Shown here piece by piece: positions 36,005 through 43,935 of a DNA stretch of 49,742 nt. How positions within the stretch are numbered: position 1 is the stretch's first letter; each line of letters starts with the position of its first letter. The DNA is from Cytophagales bacterium (GTDB taxonomy: Bacteria > Bacteroidota > Bacteroidia > Cytophagales > Spirosomataceae): positions 1 through 49,742 of the forward strand of contig JANSYO010000029.1 of assembly GCA_024742395.1 (NCBI GenBank), in the 5' to 3' direction. Below the pieces are notes generated by a model that made no database searches, had not been told where the DNA came from, and worked only from the letters and a program-made list of their open reading frames with translations. The translations under genes were made by a program, and so were the position numbers.

Positions 36005-36674
36005 GTAATTCCTGAATTTTAGCGGCTAGCTCTTGAACTTTCTCAGCTCCTTCAACACTGAAATCACCAATTTTAGTTCTTCTTAATTCTGCCAGGTAGG
36101 CTCCTGATTTTAGTAACTTCCCAAAATCGCTTACCATGCTTCTGATATAGGTACCTTTACTGCACACTATTCTAAAATTGATTTCGGGGAAATGGCTGTC
36201 GTCAATTTCGAACTCTTTGACTTCTACTATTCTGACTTTAAGTTTGATATCTTCACCTTTTCGGGCAGCATCATAAGCCCGTCTGCCTTTTACTTTGACA
36301 GCTGAATGAATTGGAGGGGTCTGTTCTATAAGCCCGGTAAGTTTTTTACGAGCTTCTGACAAATCTTTTTTGGAAATATGGTCAGTTGGGTATTCGGCAT
36401 CAAATTCAGTTTCTAAGTCAACAGAAGGCGTGGTTTTACCCAGCACAAGCTTGCCTGTATATTCCTTCTCTTGAGTCTGAAAAGATTCTATTTGCTTCGT
36501 TTTTTTACCCGCACAAAGAATCAGTAGCCCGGTAGCTAACGGATCCAAAGTACCGGCATGGCCTACTTTTTTAAACTTACCGGCGTATCTTATTTTATTG
36601 ACTACGTCAAAGGATGTCCAGCCTAGTGGCTTATCCACCAGCATTACACAGCCATTTTCGTCAAAATAATTCAT
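35982..36674 (-). CDS. truB: tRNA pseudouridine-55 synthase
   Basis: A 230-residue enzyme making pseudouridine at position 55 of the T loop of tRNAs. 'MLVDKPLGWTSFDVVNKIR' opens the fold. Catalytic Asp44 lies in 'GHAGTLDPLATGLL'. 'RIVCSKGTYIRSMVSDFG' is the second conserved block. The protein is short because the extra C-terminal PUA-like domain is almost absent, as in other Bacteroidota. Its ATG shares one base with the uppP stop (TAATG), so translation is coupled. Confidence 0.96.
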   Translation of the reverse strand: MNYFDENGCVMLVDKPLGWTSFDVVNKIRYAGKFKKVGHAGTLDPLATGLLILCAGKKTKQIESFQTQEKEYTGKLVLGKTTPSVDLETEFDAEYPTDHISKKDLSEARKKLTGLIEQTPPIHSAVKVKGRRAYDAARKGEDIKLKVRIVEVKEFEIDDSHFPEINFRIVCSKGTYIRSMVSDFGKLLKSGAYLAELRRTKIGDFSVEGAEKVQELAAKIQELRESLQKS

Positions 36675-37462
36675 TAGATATTGAGATCATAACCCAAACC
36701 AATCAGCAAAAGGATTAGAAGGCCAACGACAATTCTGTAGTAGCCAAAAACCTTGAAGCCATATTTTTGGAGATAGCCAATAAAGAATTTGATTGCTGCC
36801 AGAGCCACAAAGAAAGCAACCACGTTTCCAATCAATAATAATTGAATTTCCTCTCCGGTGAAGTTTAAAGCTCCATCCAGGTACCCTTTTAGCATTTTAT
36901 ATGCCGAAGCCGCGAACATTGTAGGTACCGCAAGGAAAAATGAAAATTCTGCCGCAGTTTTTCTACTTAAACCTTGTGTCATACCTCCAATTATAGATGC
37001 AGCAGATCTGGAAACACCAGGTACCATTGCCAAACATTGGAAAAAGCCAATTTTAAGAGCTGTCGGATAATTTATCTCTTCCCCTTTTTCTTTATTCTCA
37101 AGTGCTTTATCAATAAAGATTAGTACCACACCTCCCAATACCAACATAACAGCTACTACAATAACACTTTCTAAAAGCATATCAATGTAGTCGTTTAATA
37201 AGAAACCAATGACGGCTGCCGGAAGAAATGCCACTAGCAGTTTATAGTAGAATTCTAAACTTTGGAAGAAACGTTTCCAATAAAGTACTATTACGGAAAT
37301 TATGGCACCAAATTGAATATTCACTTCAAATATTTTAGTGAAGTTTTGATTATCTATGCCCATAAAAGAAGAGGCAATAATCATGTGACCTGTAGAGCTG
37401 ATTGGAAGGTATTCAGTGATTCCTTCAATTATTGCCAGGATAATGGCTTGAATAATGTTCAT
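36674..37462 (-). CDS. uppP: Undecaprenyl-diphosphatase
   Basis: A 262-residue inner-membrane protein (BacA/UppP family) that recycles the undecaprenyl-pyrophosphate carrier used for peptidoglycan and surface glycans. The two inverted-repeat signatures are visible: '[19 protein letters not shown]' (about residues 11-29) and '[19 protein letters not shown]' (about residues 152-170, with the PGxSRS motif). Seven or eight hydrophobic segments are present. The enzyme serves both glycan clusters of the window by restoring carrier lipid. It follows DUF3098 by 13 bases. Confidence 0.97.
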   Translation of the reverse strand: MNIIQAIILAIIEGITEYLPISSTGHMIIASSFMGIDNQNFTKIFEVNIQFGAIISVIVLYWKRFFQSLEFYYKLLVAFLPAAVIGFLLNDYIDMLLESVIVVAVMLVLGGVVLIFIDKALENKEKGEEINYPTALKIGFFQCLAMVPGVSRSAASIIGGMTQGLSRKTAAEFSFFLAVPTMFAASAYKMLKGYLDGALNFTGEEIQLLLIGNVVAFFVALAAIKFFIGYLQKYGFKVFGYYRIVVGLLILLLIGLGYDLNI

Positions 37463-37475
37463 ATTTTACTTGGAA

Positions 37476-37775
37476 TCAGGCTTTCTTTTTTAAAATAGCG
37501 TATAACTCAATCATAAAGCCAAGGAAGACAATAATTGGACCGAGAGTTATTCCTAAAAAACCAAAACCGAACTCCTCTTTATCAAGAGTCATTATGAAAA
37601 AACCAAGAATAATAGTGGCTATACCCACTAACATAAATGTATAGTTTGATTTTCCAAATGCCATGGCATTAGCATTAGAAATAGATTGAGAAGTAGGTTT
37701 AACTTCTGATTTATTTCCTTTGGCAGCCTCTTGTGGGGTGCTTTGAGGAGTATTAGTTTTTTTTCTTTTTGACAT
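37476..37775 (-). CDS. DUF3098 small membrane protein
   Basis: A 99-residue protein with a hydrophilic N-terminus rich in Lys, Gln and Ser (about 1-40) and two membrane segments (about 46-66 and 72-93) divided by a short 'DKEEFGFGF' turn. Proteins of this family occur in Bacteroidota between ftsX and uppP. Its role is unknown; the location suggests a cell-envelope or division function. It lies 6 bases downstream of ftsX and 13 bases upstream of uppP. Confidence 0.82.
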   Translation of the reverse strand: MSKRKKTNTPQSTPQEAAKGNKSEVKPTSQSISNANAMAFGKSNYTFMLVGIATIILGFFIMTLDKEEFGFGFLGITLGPIIVFLGFMIELYAILKKKA

Positions 37776-37781
37776 AATATT

Positions 37782-38660
37782 TTAATATAAATCGTCTAAA
37801 TCAACATTTAAATAGCGGCTAATTGACTGAAAGGTGCTTACAAGGCCTATCATTGGACCCAAAATTAGGAGAATTAATATGACGACGCCCATCATCGTTT
37901 GGTTTTGAATCAAACTTAAACCTTCTAATTGTCTCAATGCTAACTGTTGTGTTAATACCAAAAGGGCACTTGCTATTAAACCGGCAATAAAACCTTGAAT
38001 AAGTCCTTTCGTAATGAATGGTTTTTGTACGAAAGCATTTGTGGCTCCTACTAATTGCATGGTTCTTATGATAAACCTTTGCGAGTATAATGCCAATTTG
38101 ATGGTGTTATTAATCAACAAAATAGTGGCTATCAGGAAAATCAAAACGATTGCAGACATGACTAAATAGGCCTTGTTGGCATTTTCAGTAATACCGTTTA
38201 CAAAGTCTTTGGCATAATCTACTTCATAAACACCTTTTATTTGTTCCACCTTTCTTTTAAACAAGGCTAACTCTCCCTCACTTAAAACTTCTTCTTTTAC
38301 CTTTAATGTAAAAGCATCTCGAAACGGATTGTCACCTAAAATATCCTGATAGTTTTCATTGGTTTCTTTTAAGAATGTAGCGGCTGCATCGTCGGCAGAG
38401 ATAAACTTAATGCTGCTAACTTCTGATTCATTTTCTAACTCAGGTAAGGTAGAAAGAACTTGCTTGAGCGAATCTATCGTAGCTTCTGATAAATCACGAT
38501 CTAAATAGGCTTGAACTTCTATGTTTTGTTTAACGTATCGAATAAGCTCTTTGGAAGAAAAGGCTACCCAACCGCAAAAACCAATTAAAAAGAGTGCCAC
38601 TGTCAAGCTGACAGTGATGAGAATTCCAGGATAGCTGCCTAATTTCTTTTTTGGTTTCAT
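37782..38660 (-). CDS. ftsX: Cell division protein FtsX (permease-like)
   Basis: A 292-residue inner-membrane protein: one membrane segment near residue 15-32, a periplasmic domain (about 35-160, with 'VEQIKGVYEVDYAKDFVNGI'), and three more segments ('AYLVMSAIVLIFLIATILLI', then two near 220-275). 'YSQRFIIRTMQLVGATNAFV' is the conserved FtsX loop. With FtsE it couples division to activation of peptidoglycan hydrolases. The matching ftsE lies 8 kb away at 46177-46851, as is usual in Bacteroidota. A good promoter lies just upstream. Confidence 0.95.
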   Translation of the reverse strand: MKPKKKLGSYPGILITVSLTVALFLIGFCGWVAFSSKELIRYVKQNIEVQAYLDRDLSEATIDSLKQVLSTLPELENESEVSSIKFISADDAAATFLKETNENYQDILGDNPFRDAFTLKVKEEVLSEGELALFKRKVEQIKGVYEVDYAKDFVNGITENANKAYLVMSAIVLIFLIATILLINNTIKLALYSQRFIIRTMQLVGATNAFVQKPFITKGLIQGFIAGLIASALLVLTQQLALRQLEGLSLIQNQTMMGVVILILLILGPMIGLVSTFQSISRYLNVDLDDLY

Positions 38661-38676
38661 TTCTTTACGAGATGTA

Positions 38677-38707
38677 CAAATATACCGCTGAAAACGACGT
38701 TTGCAGA
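38677..38707 (-). promoter_or_regulatory. Promoter of the ftsX-uppP-truB-ribF run
   Basis: On the minus strand TCTG (38707-38704), 19 bases, then TATATTTG (38684-38677) fits the Bacteroidota promoter with one change in the -33 box. The -7 box ends 16 bases before the ftsX ATG at 38660. Confidence 0.62.
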
Positions 38708-38721
38708 ACTTTTAGACTTTT

Positions 38722-39570
38722 TTAAGAGTTTGAATTATCTTCTCTCCATTCGGCAATGTTTTCCGGTACATTTTGCTCGATGATTTTGGTTACAATATCC
38801 ACTATTTCTTCGAGAGATTGATGGTCATGAAAGAATATAGGCTCTTTAAATCTCACTTTCAGATTCACATTGCGTTTCTTATAACTCAGGCCAGTTTTAT
38901 TAAAAGCACGCCTGAAACCATCTATAACTACGGGCACTATAATAGGTTTGTTCGTTTTAATTAAATGTGCAGTACCTTTTCTAATAGGTGCATAAGGGCT
39001 GGTAGTACCTTGAGGAAAAGTAACTACCCATCCTGCATTGAGCCCCAGAGTTACATTATCTGCTGCAGATGTATCTACTTCTCGCTGAACATTCTTTCCT
39101 TCTGCTCTCCATGATCTCTCTACTAAAATAGCTCCGGCAAGACTAAACATTTTGGGCAAGAAGCCCGATTTCATTGTCTCTTTGGCCGCCACATAAAAGG
39201 TTTTACCGCGAGGCATAAATAAATAAATAGGGATCAATTTTCTAAACATTCCCCATTTAGCTGCACAGAAAATGTGGTAGAATGTAATTACGTCCGCAAA
39301 ATAGGTTTGATGATTGGAAATGAACAGCACATTCTCATTCGGTAAATTTTTGAGATGCTCTCCTCCTTCGATAGTCAATTTATTCGCTACTGCTATTCGC
39401 CAGTAAGTAGGCCAGCCAGCAACGAAAATTATTAACCTCTTAATAAATAGGAAGTTGCCCCAAGGATCCCTTTGGAAAAGACCTAAAATATCTAAATAGG
39501 AAAGTGCCTTCCAAATGCCGCTGGAGTTGCGGGCAGAAGTAGGTAGAAAATTCTTTAGGGTCTTTAGCAT
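38722..39570 (-). CDS. PlsC-like lysophospholipid acyltransferase
   Basis: A 282-residue membrane-associated acyltransferase of the 1-acylglycerol-3-phosphate type. The catalytic block reads 'FISNHQTYFADVITFYHIF' with His87 and Asp93, i.e. five residues between His and Asp instead of the usual four. Later blocks are 'FSLAGAILVERSWR' and 'VVTFPQGTTSPYAPIRKGTAHLI' (the substrate-binding 'FPxGT' motif, with Gln in place of the common Glu). It probably acylates a lysophospholipid or similar acceptor. It stands alone, 61 bases upstream of ftsX and 62 bases downstream of the DUF151 gene. Confidence 0.88.
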   Translation of the reverse strand: MLKTLKNFLPTSARNSSGIWKALSYLDILGLFQRDPWGNFLFIKRLIIFVAGWPTYWRIAVANKLTIEGGEHLKNLPNENVLFISNHQTYFADVITFYHIFCAAKWGMFRKLIPIYLFMPRGKTFYVAAKETMKSGFLPKMFSLAGAILVERSWRAEGKNVQREVDTSAADNVTLGLNAGWVVTFPQGTTSPYAPIRKGTAHLIKTNKPIIVPVVIDGFRRAFNKTGLSYKKRNVNLKVRFKEPIFFHDHQSLEEIVDIVTKIIEQNVPENIAEWREDNSNS

Positions 39571-39632
39571 ATTGCATCTTTAAATTCGAGATTTTAAAAT
39601 TTAAATCCGAATAAGTATTCAAAGCCAAAGGG

Positions 39633-40235
39633 CTAGTTTCTTCTTTCTAATTCATCTCTGAGTTTGGCGGCCTTTTCATAATCCTCCTTTTCCAGAGCTT
39701 CTTGCAATGATTTTTGTAATTCGCTTATATTTAAATCAGAAAGTGATTTTGATTTCTTTTTATCAGAGACCTTAACAGAAAACTTTTTACTCCTTTTCTC
39801 CTCCTCTGGCGTTTCTCCAAGTAAGTCTGAGGTGCTTACGCCTGCTTCATCCAAGACCTTTTGAACCGTATAAATAGGAACATTGAAACGCAATGCAATG
39901 GCAATAGCATCTGAAGGTCTTGCATCAATGTTTTTCTGTCTTATACCATCTGAACAGATGATTTTAGCATAAAATACTCCTTCATCAATATCAGTAATTA
40001 CTATTTCTTCAATCGTAAAATCAAAGGCCTGAGCGAATGAACTGAAAAGGTCATGGGTTAAAGGGCGTTTTGATTTGATTTTTTCGAGCTCAATAGCAAT
40101 TGCCTGGGCTTCGAACATTCCGATAATTATAGGTAATCTCAAATCACCATTCTCTTCAGCAAGAACCATAGTAAATGATCCTGCCTGAACCTGGCTCGGG
40201 GAGATGTCTAATATTTCTAACTTTGACTTATTCAC
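39633..40235 (-). CDS. DUF151 bifunctional-nuclease-family protein with UVR motif
   Basis: A 200-residue soluble protein. The DUF151 domain covers about 1-135 ('LPIIIGMFEAQAIAIELEK', 'RPLTHDLFSSFAQAF', 'DARPSDAIAIALRFNVPIY'). A charged linker follows (about 138-165), then a UVR helix pair ('LQKSLQEALEKEDYEKAAKL', about 170-197), the motif by which UvrB and UvrC or ClpC-type adaptors interact. Plant and bacterial relatives have nuclease activity, but the substrate here is unknown. A TATATTTG box (40248-40241, minus) lies six bases before the ATG. Confidence 0.9.
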   Translation of the reverse strand: MNKSKLEILDISPSQVQAGSFTMVLAEENGDLRLPIIIGMFEAQAIAIELEKIKSKRPLTHDLFSSFAQAFDFTIEEIVITDIDEGVFYAKIICSDGIRQKNIDARPSDAIAIALRFNVPIYTVQKVLDEAGVSTSDLLGETPEEEKRSKKFSVKVSDKKKSKSLSDLNISELQKSLQEALEKEDYEKAAKLRDELERRN

Positions 40236-40240
40236 TAATA

Positions 40241-40248
40241 CAAATATA
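40241..40248 (-). promoter_or_regulatory. Candidate -7 box for the DUF151 gene
   Basis: TATATTTG on the minus strand fits TAnnTTTG and ends five bases before the ATG at 40235, so the message would be nearly leaderless. The -33 region falls inside the end of the epimerase gene and has no obvious TTTG. Confidence 0.4.
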
Positions 40249-40259
40249 AAAATAGAAAA

Positions 40260-41159
40260 TCAGCTCTCTACTCTTACGCTGATTTCATACTTAACTTTTT
40301 TACCTGGTTTTAATATATTTAAACCTTCGCCATTATTAAAGCTGTTGGTATTGGCCGATTGAGGCTCAATAGCAATACAATCTCTACTGGCTGGTGTGTA
40401 TAACACCATATAATTTAACTTGTTCTTTCCTGTTTTCTGAGAAACAATAAGCTTTTTTTTCTTATACCTTACTTCTACTTCTGAAATTAAGGAAGGAGAG
40501 TCTAATTTGAAAACATTATCTAAAATAGTATTTTTCAAAGGAATCAATCCGGCTCTCTCGGTTTCAAATTCACCCGTAGGAATATACCGATCGCTTAATT
40601 CCATTTTTTGTCTCCTTGGAGCTTTAACCGTCATTTCGCCAATAGCAGATCCTTGAAAACCAAAATAAGGATGCCAGCCAAAAGCACAGGGCATATTACT
40701 GTCACCGGTATTTTCTGCTTCTATTGTCAACTCTAATTTATCTTTCTTTAAGACATAGTGAGCTGTGAACTTGAATGGAAAAGGATAACCAGCGTTCTCT
40801 CCAAGATAAGACATGGTAAGTGTGGCTTTGTATTCTGAAGAAGAAATAACTTCAAATCTGCTGAAAGCAATAAGGCCGTGAATAGCATTATTCATTTCAG
40901 CATCATTTCTCTCCAGATCATACTCTTTCTCCTCAAAAATGTCTCTTCCATCTTTAATCCTGTTAGGGAATGGAAAGAGGAAAGCTGAGGGATAGCCCTT
41001 GTGCGGATCATCCTTTTTTAAAGGATATTTGATAACTTCTTCATCGCCCAAGACCAGATTCGTCAGTGTGGCTCCTGTAAGGTTAATTCCGGCAGAATTG
41101 CCATCTTTATTCTTTAGTAGTAAATCCAATCTTTCTCTTTTAAAATTAAGTGGGTGCAA
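40260..41159 (-). CDS. Aldose 1-epimerase-like protein
   Basis: A 299-residue beta-sandwich protein of the galactose mutarotase superfamily. Seen blocks are 'FPNRIKDGRDIFEEKEYDLE', 'NNAIHGLIAFSRFEV' (conserved His), 'CAFGWHPYFGF' (second conserved His) and the acidic 'VLYTPASRDCIAIEPQSANTN' (Glu). These are the expected catalytic residues. It may interconvert sugar anomers or act on a sugar phosphate. The only usable start is TTG at 41159, because an in-frame stop lies at 41171-41169. This TTG overlaps a TATTTTTG promoter-like box, so the true start could be slightly further in. Confidence 0.85.
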   Translation of the reverse strand: MHPLNFKRERLDLLLKNKDGNSAGINLTGATLTNLVLGDEEVIKYPLKKDDPHKGYPSAFLFPFPNRIKDGRDIFEEKEYDLERNDAEMNNAIHGLIAFSRFEVISSSEYKATLTMSYLGENAGYPFPFKFTAHYVLKKDKLELTIEAENTGDSNMPCAFGWHPYFGFQGSAIGEMTVKAPRRQKMELSDRYIPTGEFETERAGLIPLKNTILDNVFKLDSPSLISEVEVRYKKKKLIVSQKTGKNKLNYMVLYTPASRDCIAIEPQSANTNSFNNGEGLNILKPGKKVKYEISVRVES

Positions 41160-41192
41160 AAATAGATATTATCTTGAGATTAGTTCTCCATT

Positions 41193-41987
41193 TTATCCAT
41201 TATAACCAATATCAAAATACTTTTCTATGCCTAAACCAAACAAGGCAAAGTCATATTTGACCGGGTCTTCAGGATCAAACTGTTTTAGATTATCTGTGAT
41301 CTCCTCAGCCATTTTCCAATTGACTTTTGGTATGGTTGCCAAACCCAATTTCTTTGCTACCCTTTCTACATGTACGTCGCATGGGCAAACCAGTTGTGAA
41401 GTATGAATTGTATCCCAGAGGCCAAAGTCTACACCCTTTTCATCTTTTCTTACCATCCATCTCAAATACATATTAATTCTTTTACATGCCGAATTACTTA
41501 AAGGTGAAGAAACATGTTTTTGGATTCTCTGTGGATAATCTTCTAAACTAAAGAATGTCTTCTGGAAATTACGGATGGCATTCTTGACATTTTTGTCAGT
41601 AGATGTTAGGCCCTTTGAAAAAGCTCCCTGAAGACCACCATGTTGAGTATACAAAACCTTTATTGCTTCAATGAAATATAAAGTATCAGTGGAGTTAAAA
41701 GTACGATGCTTAAAAGTCTCAAATCTTTTTAAATCATGCTCTTCGTGGTTCATGATAAAATCAAATGGACTATTATCCATCAATTCAAAAAGTGCATGGC
41801 ATTTGTTGATTATTGTTTTTCTTTGACCCCAAGCGAGTATTGACGCAAAGAAACCGCTTATTTCAATGTCCTCCTTTTTTTTAAAAGATCTTGGGATACT
41901 AATAGGGTCATCTTTGATAAAACCTACTTCATTGAATTGCTCAAACTTATTATTTAGCAGGTCTTCCAGCTCATTATAAGGTAGCAT
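41193..41987 (-). CDS. TIGR02757 family protein
   Basis: A 264-residue soluble protein matching the DUF2400/TIGR02757 family, recognised by 'GFFASILAWGQRKTIINKC', 'RTFNSTDTLYFIEAIKVLY', 'KRINMYLRWMVRKDEKGVDF', 'QLVCPCDVHVERVAKKLGL' and 'EDPVKYDFALFGLGIEKYF'. The helical layout with 'LVCPCDVHVERVAKKLGL' recalls helix-hairpin-helix DNA glycosylases, but the function is not established. Its ATG shares one base with the stop of a 54-residue membrane protein gene just upstream (TAATG). Confidence 0.88.
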   Translation of the reverse strand: MLPYNELEDLLNNKFEQFNEVGFIKDDPISIPRSFKKKEDIEISGFFASILAWGQRKTIINKCHALFELMDNSPFDFIMNHEEHDLKRFETFKHRTFNSTDTLYFIEAIKVLYTQHGGLQGAFSKGLTSTDKNVKNAIRNFQKTFFSLEDYPQRIQKHVSSPLSNSACKRINMYLRWMVRKDEKGVDFGLWDTIHTSQLVCPCDVHVERVAKKLGLATIPKVNWKMAEEITDNLKQFDPEDPVKYDFALFGLGIEKYFDIGYNG

Positions 41988-42151
41988 TATTTCTTTTTTT
42001 TGCCAGATAGCAATTTAGCCAGTCCTGAAGAGAGAAATGAAAAAACCGACAGCAAACTTGTAAAAACCAAAGAAAATAAAGTCAAAAAAGGATACAGTAT
42101 GGCAAATACTATATCCCAAATGATCTTTACTACTTTATTGTCTTTCTTCAT
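41987..42151 (-). CDS. 54-residue membrane protein, coupled to both neighbours
   Basis: This short frame starts with ATG at 42151, immediately after the stop of the LysM gene (TAA then ATG), and its TAA overlaps the ATG of the TIGR02757 gene by one base. The product begins MKKDNKVVKIIWDIVFAILY, continues with a long hydrophobic stretch ('PFLTLFSLVFTSLLSVFSF'), and ends in 'SGKKKK'. It has basic ends and one or two membrane segments (about residues 8-45). The fit between neighbours argues strongly for a real gene. I do not recognise a family. It may be a small inner-membrane partner of one of its neighbours. Confidence 0.72.
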   Translation of the reverse strand: MKKDNKVVKIIWDIVFAILYPFLTLFSLVFTSLLSVFSFLSSGLAKLLSGKKKK

Positions 42152-43039
42152 TTACGAATTTGGTGGCAAATGATAAGTTACTTTCGCATTGATTCTAATA
42201 TCCTTTGGGTTCAATTTGTAGAACGCAGATGGGGAGAGTCTTACAAGTACATTTTCGTTATTCCCTGTATCCGGTAGTTTTCCGATAACCTTTACCAGGA
42301 CCTGATTTCCCGTAGCGGTATTTCTTACCATCATTAAAGATCCCAGTGGTGCAGTTTTATGAAGGGCAAGCATTTTATTTGAAGATTTTGTAGTCGAAAT
42401 AACTTCCGCTATGCCAATTTCTTCCATTTTTTCGCCCGTAGGTGCATTCGGAACAATGATTTTATCTGGTTTTAAATTTTCTGGAAAGACAAAATTCTTT
42501 TCGTACTCAGAAACCATAGCATCCTCATATTCTTTTCTACTTTTCCTGATGAGAAGAGTTTGCCCAAGTGCAATGTCATTACTCTCTAGCTTATTTAAAG
42601 CTTTTATCTCATCAATATCAATATTGTAATTTTTACTTATACTGTATAGTGTTTCGTTTGGACCTACATGATGCACAGAAGTTATTTTCATTTCAGCGAT
42701 GTCTGATTTGACAGGTTGGTCTCCTGATTTTCTTTCGCTGACAATGCCTGTTTTTACAGGTTCTTCCTGTACTGCAACTTGAGTTGGGAATTTGAGCGTC
42801 TGATTAATATATATGGTACTCTTTCCGTTGAGGTCAGGATTAGCCCTGGCAAAATCGGCCGAATTACACCCATACCTTCTTAAAAGACTGTATAGTGTTT
42901 CGTTAGACTGTACTTTATGATAAATAAATGAGACGCCATCGATGGTTTTAATGCCAAGAGAATCATATTCCGCTGTTTTGAAGGCATGAGCCGACAGGAA
43001 AAACAACGATAGCACTAGTGTTAGCTTAATCGTTTTCAT
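42152..43039 (-). CDS. Secreted protein with two LysM repeats and an RlpA-like C-terminal domain
   Basis: A 295-residue protein with a signal peptide (about 1-19, 'LVLSLFFLSAHAF'). LysM 1 spans about 40-86 ('VQSNETLYSLLRRYGCNSAD...INQTLKFP') and LysM 2 about 124-168 ('VGPNETLYSISKNYNIDIDE...LGQTLLI'); both should bind peptidoglycan. The two 'NETLYS' motifs share an identical 18-base stretch (42641-42658 and 42887-42904). The C-terminal part (about 205-290, 'LALHKTAPLGSLMMVRNTAT') resembles the double-psi beta-barrel of RlpA, but the RlpA catalytic 'NDRGP' is replaced by 'IGKLPD'. It likely acts on or scaffolds the cell wall. Confidence 0.85.
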   Translation of the reverse strand: MKTIKLTLVLSLFFLSAHAFKTAEYDSLGIKTIDGVSFIYHKVQSNETLYSLLRRYGCNSADFARANPDLNGKSTIYINQTLKFPTQVAVQEEPVKTGIVSERKSGDQPVKSDIAEMKITSVHHVGPNETLYSISKNYNIDIDEIKALNKLESNDIALGQTLLIRKSRKEYEDAMVSEYEKNFVFPENLKPDKIIVPNAPTGEKMEEIGIAEVISTTKSSNKMLALHKTAPLGSLMMVRNTATGNQVLVKVIGKLPDTGNNENVLVRLSPSAFYKLNPKDIRINAKVTYHLPPNS

Positions 43040-43064
43040 CTTATTATTAGGAAAGTTTGTAAAA

Positions 43065-43094
43065 CAAATGTACTAAAAACTGTATCCAATCGAA
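43065..43094 (-). promoter_or_regulatory. Candidate promoter of the LysM gene
   Basis: On the minus strand TTCG (43094-43091), 18 bases, then TACATTTG (43072-43065) fits the Bacteroidota promoter with one or two changes in the -33 box. It lies 25 bases before the ATG at 43039. Confidence 0.45.
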
Positions 43095-43159
43095 GCTTTT
43101 TTGAGTAAAAACTGAATACTTTTTATTTCTTCTTTAATTTAGCCTTTCCATTAATAAAA

Positions 43160-43903
43160 GTGAATTTGAAAATACTAGGAATAATACCATCCAGATATGC
43201 TGCCAGTCGTTTTCCTGGTAAACCTCTTGTCGATATCGATGGTAAAACCATGATTCAAAGGGTATATGAACAAGCCAAAAAATCATCCCGATTGACAGAT
43301 GTGGTGGTAGCTACTGACGATGAAAGAATAAAGAGGGTTATCAATGGTATTGGGGGAGAAGCTTTCATTACTTCAGAAGACCATTTGACTGGTACGGACA
43401 GATGCGGCGAGGTATTAAATCTGGTAAAAAATGAATATGATTATGTTATCAATATTCAGGGAGATGAACCATTCATTGATCCGGCCTCTATTGATGCCTT
43501 GTGTGATCTCTTAGACTACAAAACAGAAATAGCCACATTGGTGAGTAAAATTGAGGATTACGAAACTCTTCATAATCCTAACGTGGTCAAGGTAATTCTT
43601 ACCATGAGAAAGCAAGCTCTTTATTTCAGCCGACAGGTGATTCCCTATGTGAGGGGAGTGGATCCAGTAAACTGGTTGGAAGAAGCTGAGTTTTTCAGAC
43701 ACATTGGAATTTATGCCTACAGGCACGATGTGCTGGAACAAATTGTTAAACTTCCTCAAAATGTGTTAGAAAATACCGAAAAACTGGAGCAATTGAGGTG
43801 GATTGGCTACGGGTACAGAATTTTAGCTACTGAAACTGCGTTTACAAGCATAGGCATTGATACTCCTGAGGATTTGGAGAAAGCGTTGTCTAAGAAAAAT
43901 TGA
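43160..43903 (+). CDS. kdsB: 3-deoxy-manno-octulosonate cytidylyltransferase
   Basis: A 247-residue cytoplasmic enzyme that activates Kdo as CMP-Kdo for lipid A/core assembly. 'LGIIPSRYAASRFPGKPLVD' is the nucleotide-binding start; 'VVVATDDERI', 'TGTDRCGEVL', 'VINIQGDEPFIDPASID' and 'FFRHIGIYAYR'-like text (here 'FFRHIGIYAYRHDVLEQ') follow. It starts with GTG at 43160 or TTG at 43166; the latter would give the typical 'MKILGIIP'. Its presence indicates that the organism makes Kdo-containing LPS. porX follows after 32 bases. Confidence 0.97.
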   Translation: MNLKILGIIPSRYAASRFPGKPLVDIDGKTMIQRVYEQAKKSSRLTDVVVATDDERIKRVINGIGGEAFITSEDHLTGTDRCGEVLNLVKNEYDYVINIQGDEPFIDPASIDALCDLLDYKTEIATLVSKIEDYETLHNPNVVKVILTMRKQALYFSRQVIPYVRGVDPVNWLEEAEFFRHIGIYAYRHDVLEQIVKLPQNVLENTEKLEQLRWIGYGYRILATETAFTSIGIDTPEDLEKALSKKN

Positions 43904-43935
43904 GTTTCAGAACCTAAAATACCACAAAAAACTCC

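Noticed and set aside
42641-42904. An 18-base direct repeat (42641-42658 and 42887-42904)
   Set aside because: It encodes the same NETLYS motif in the two LysM domains of one protein, so it is a domain repeat rather than a mobile or regulatory element.
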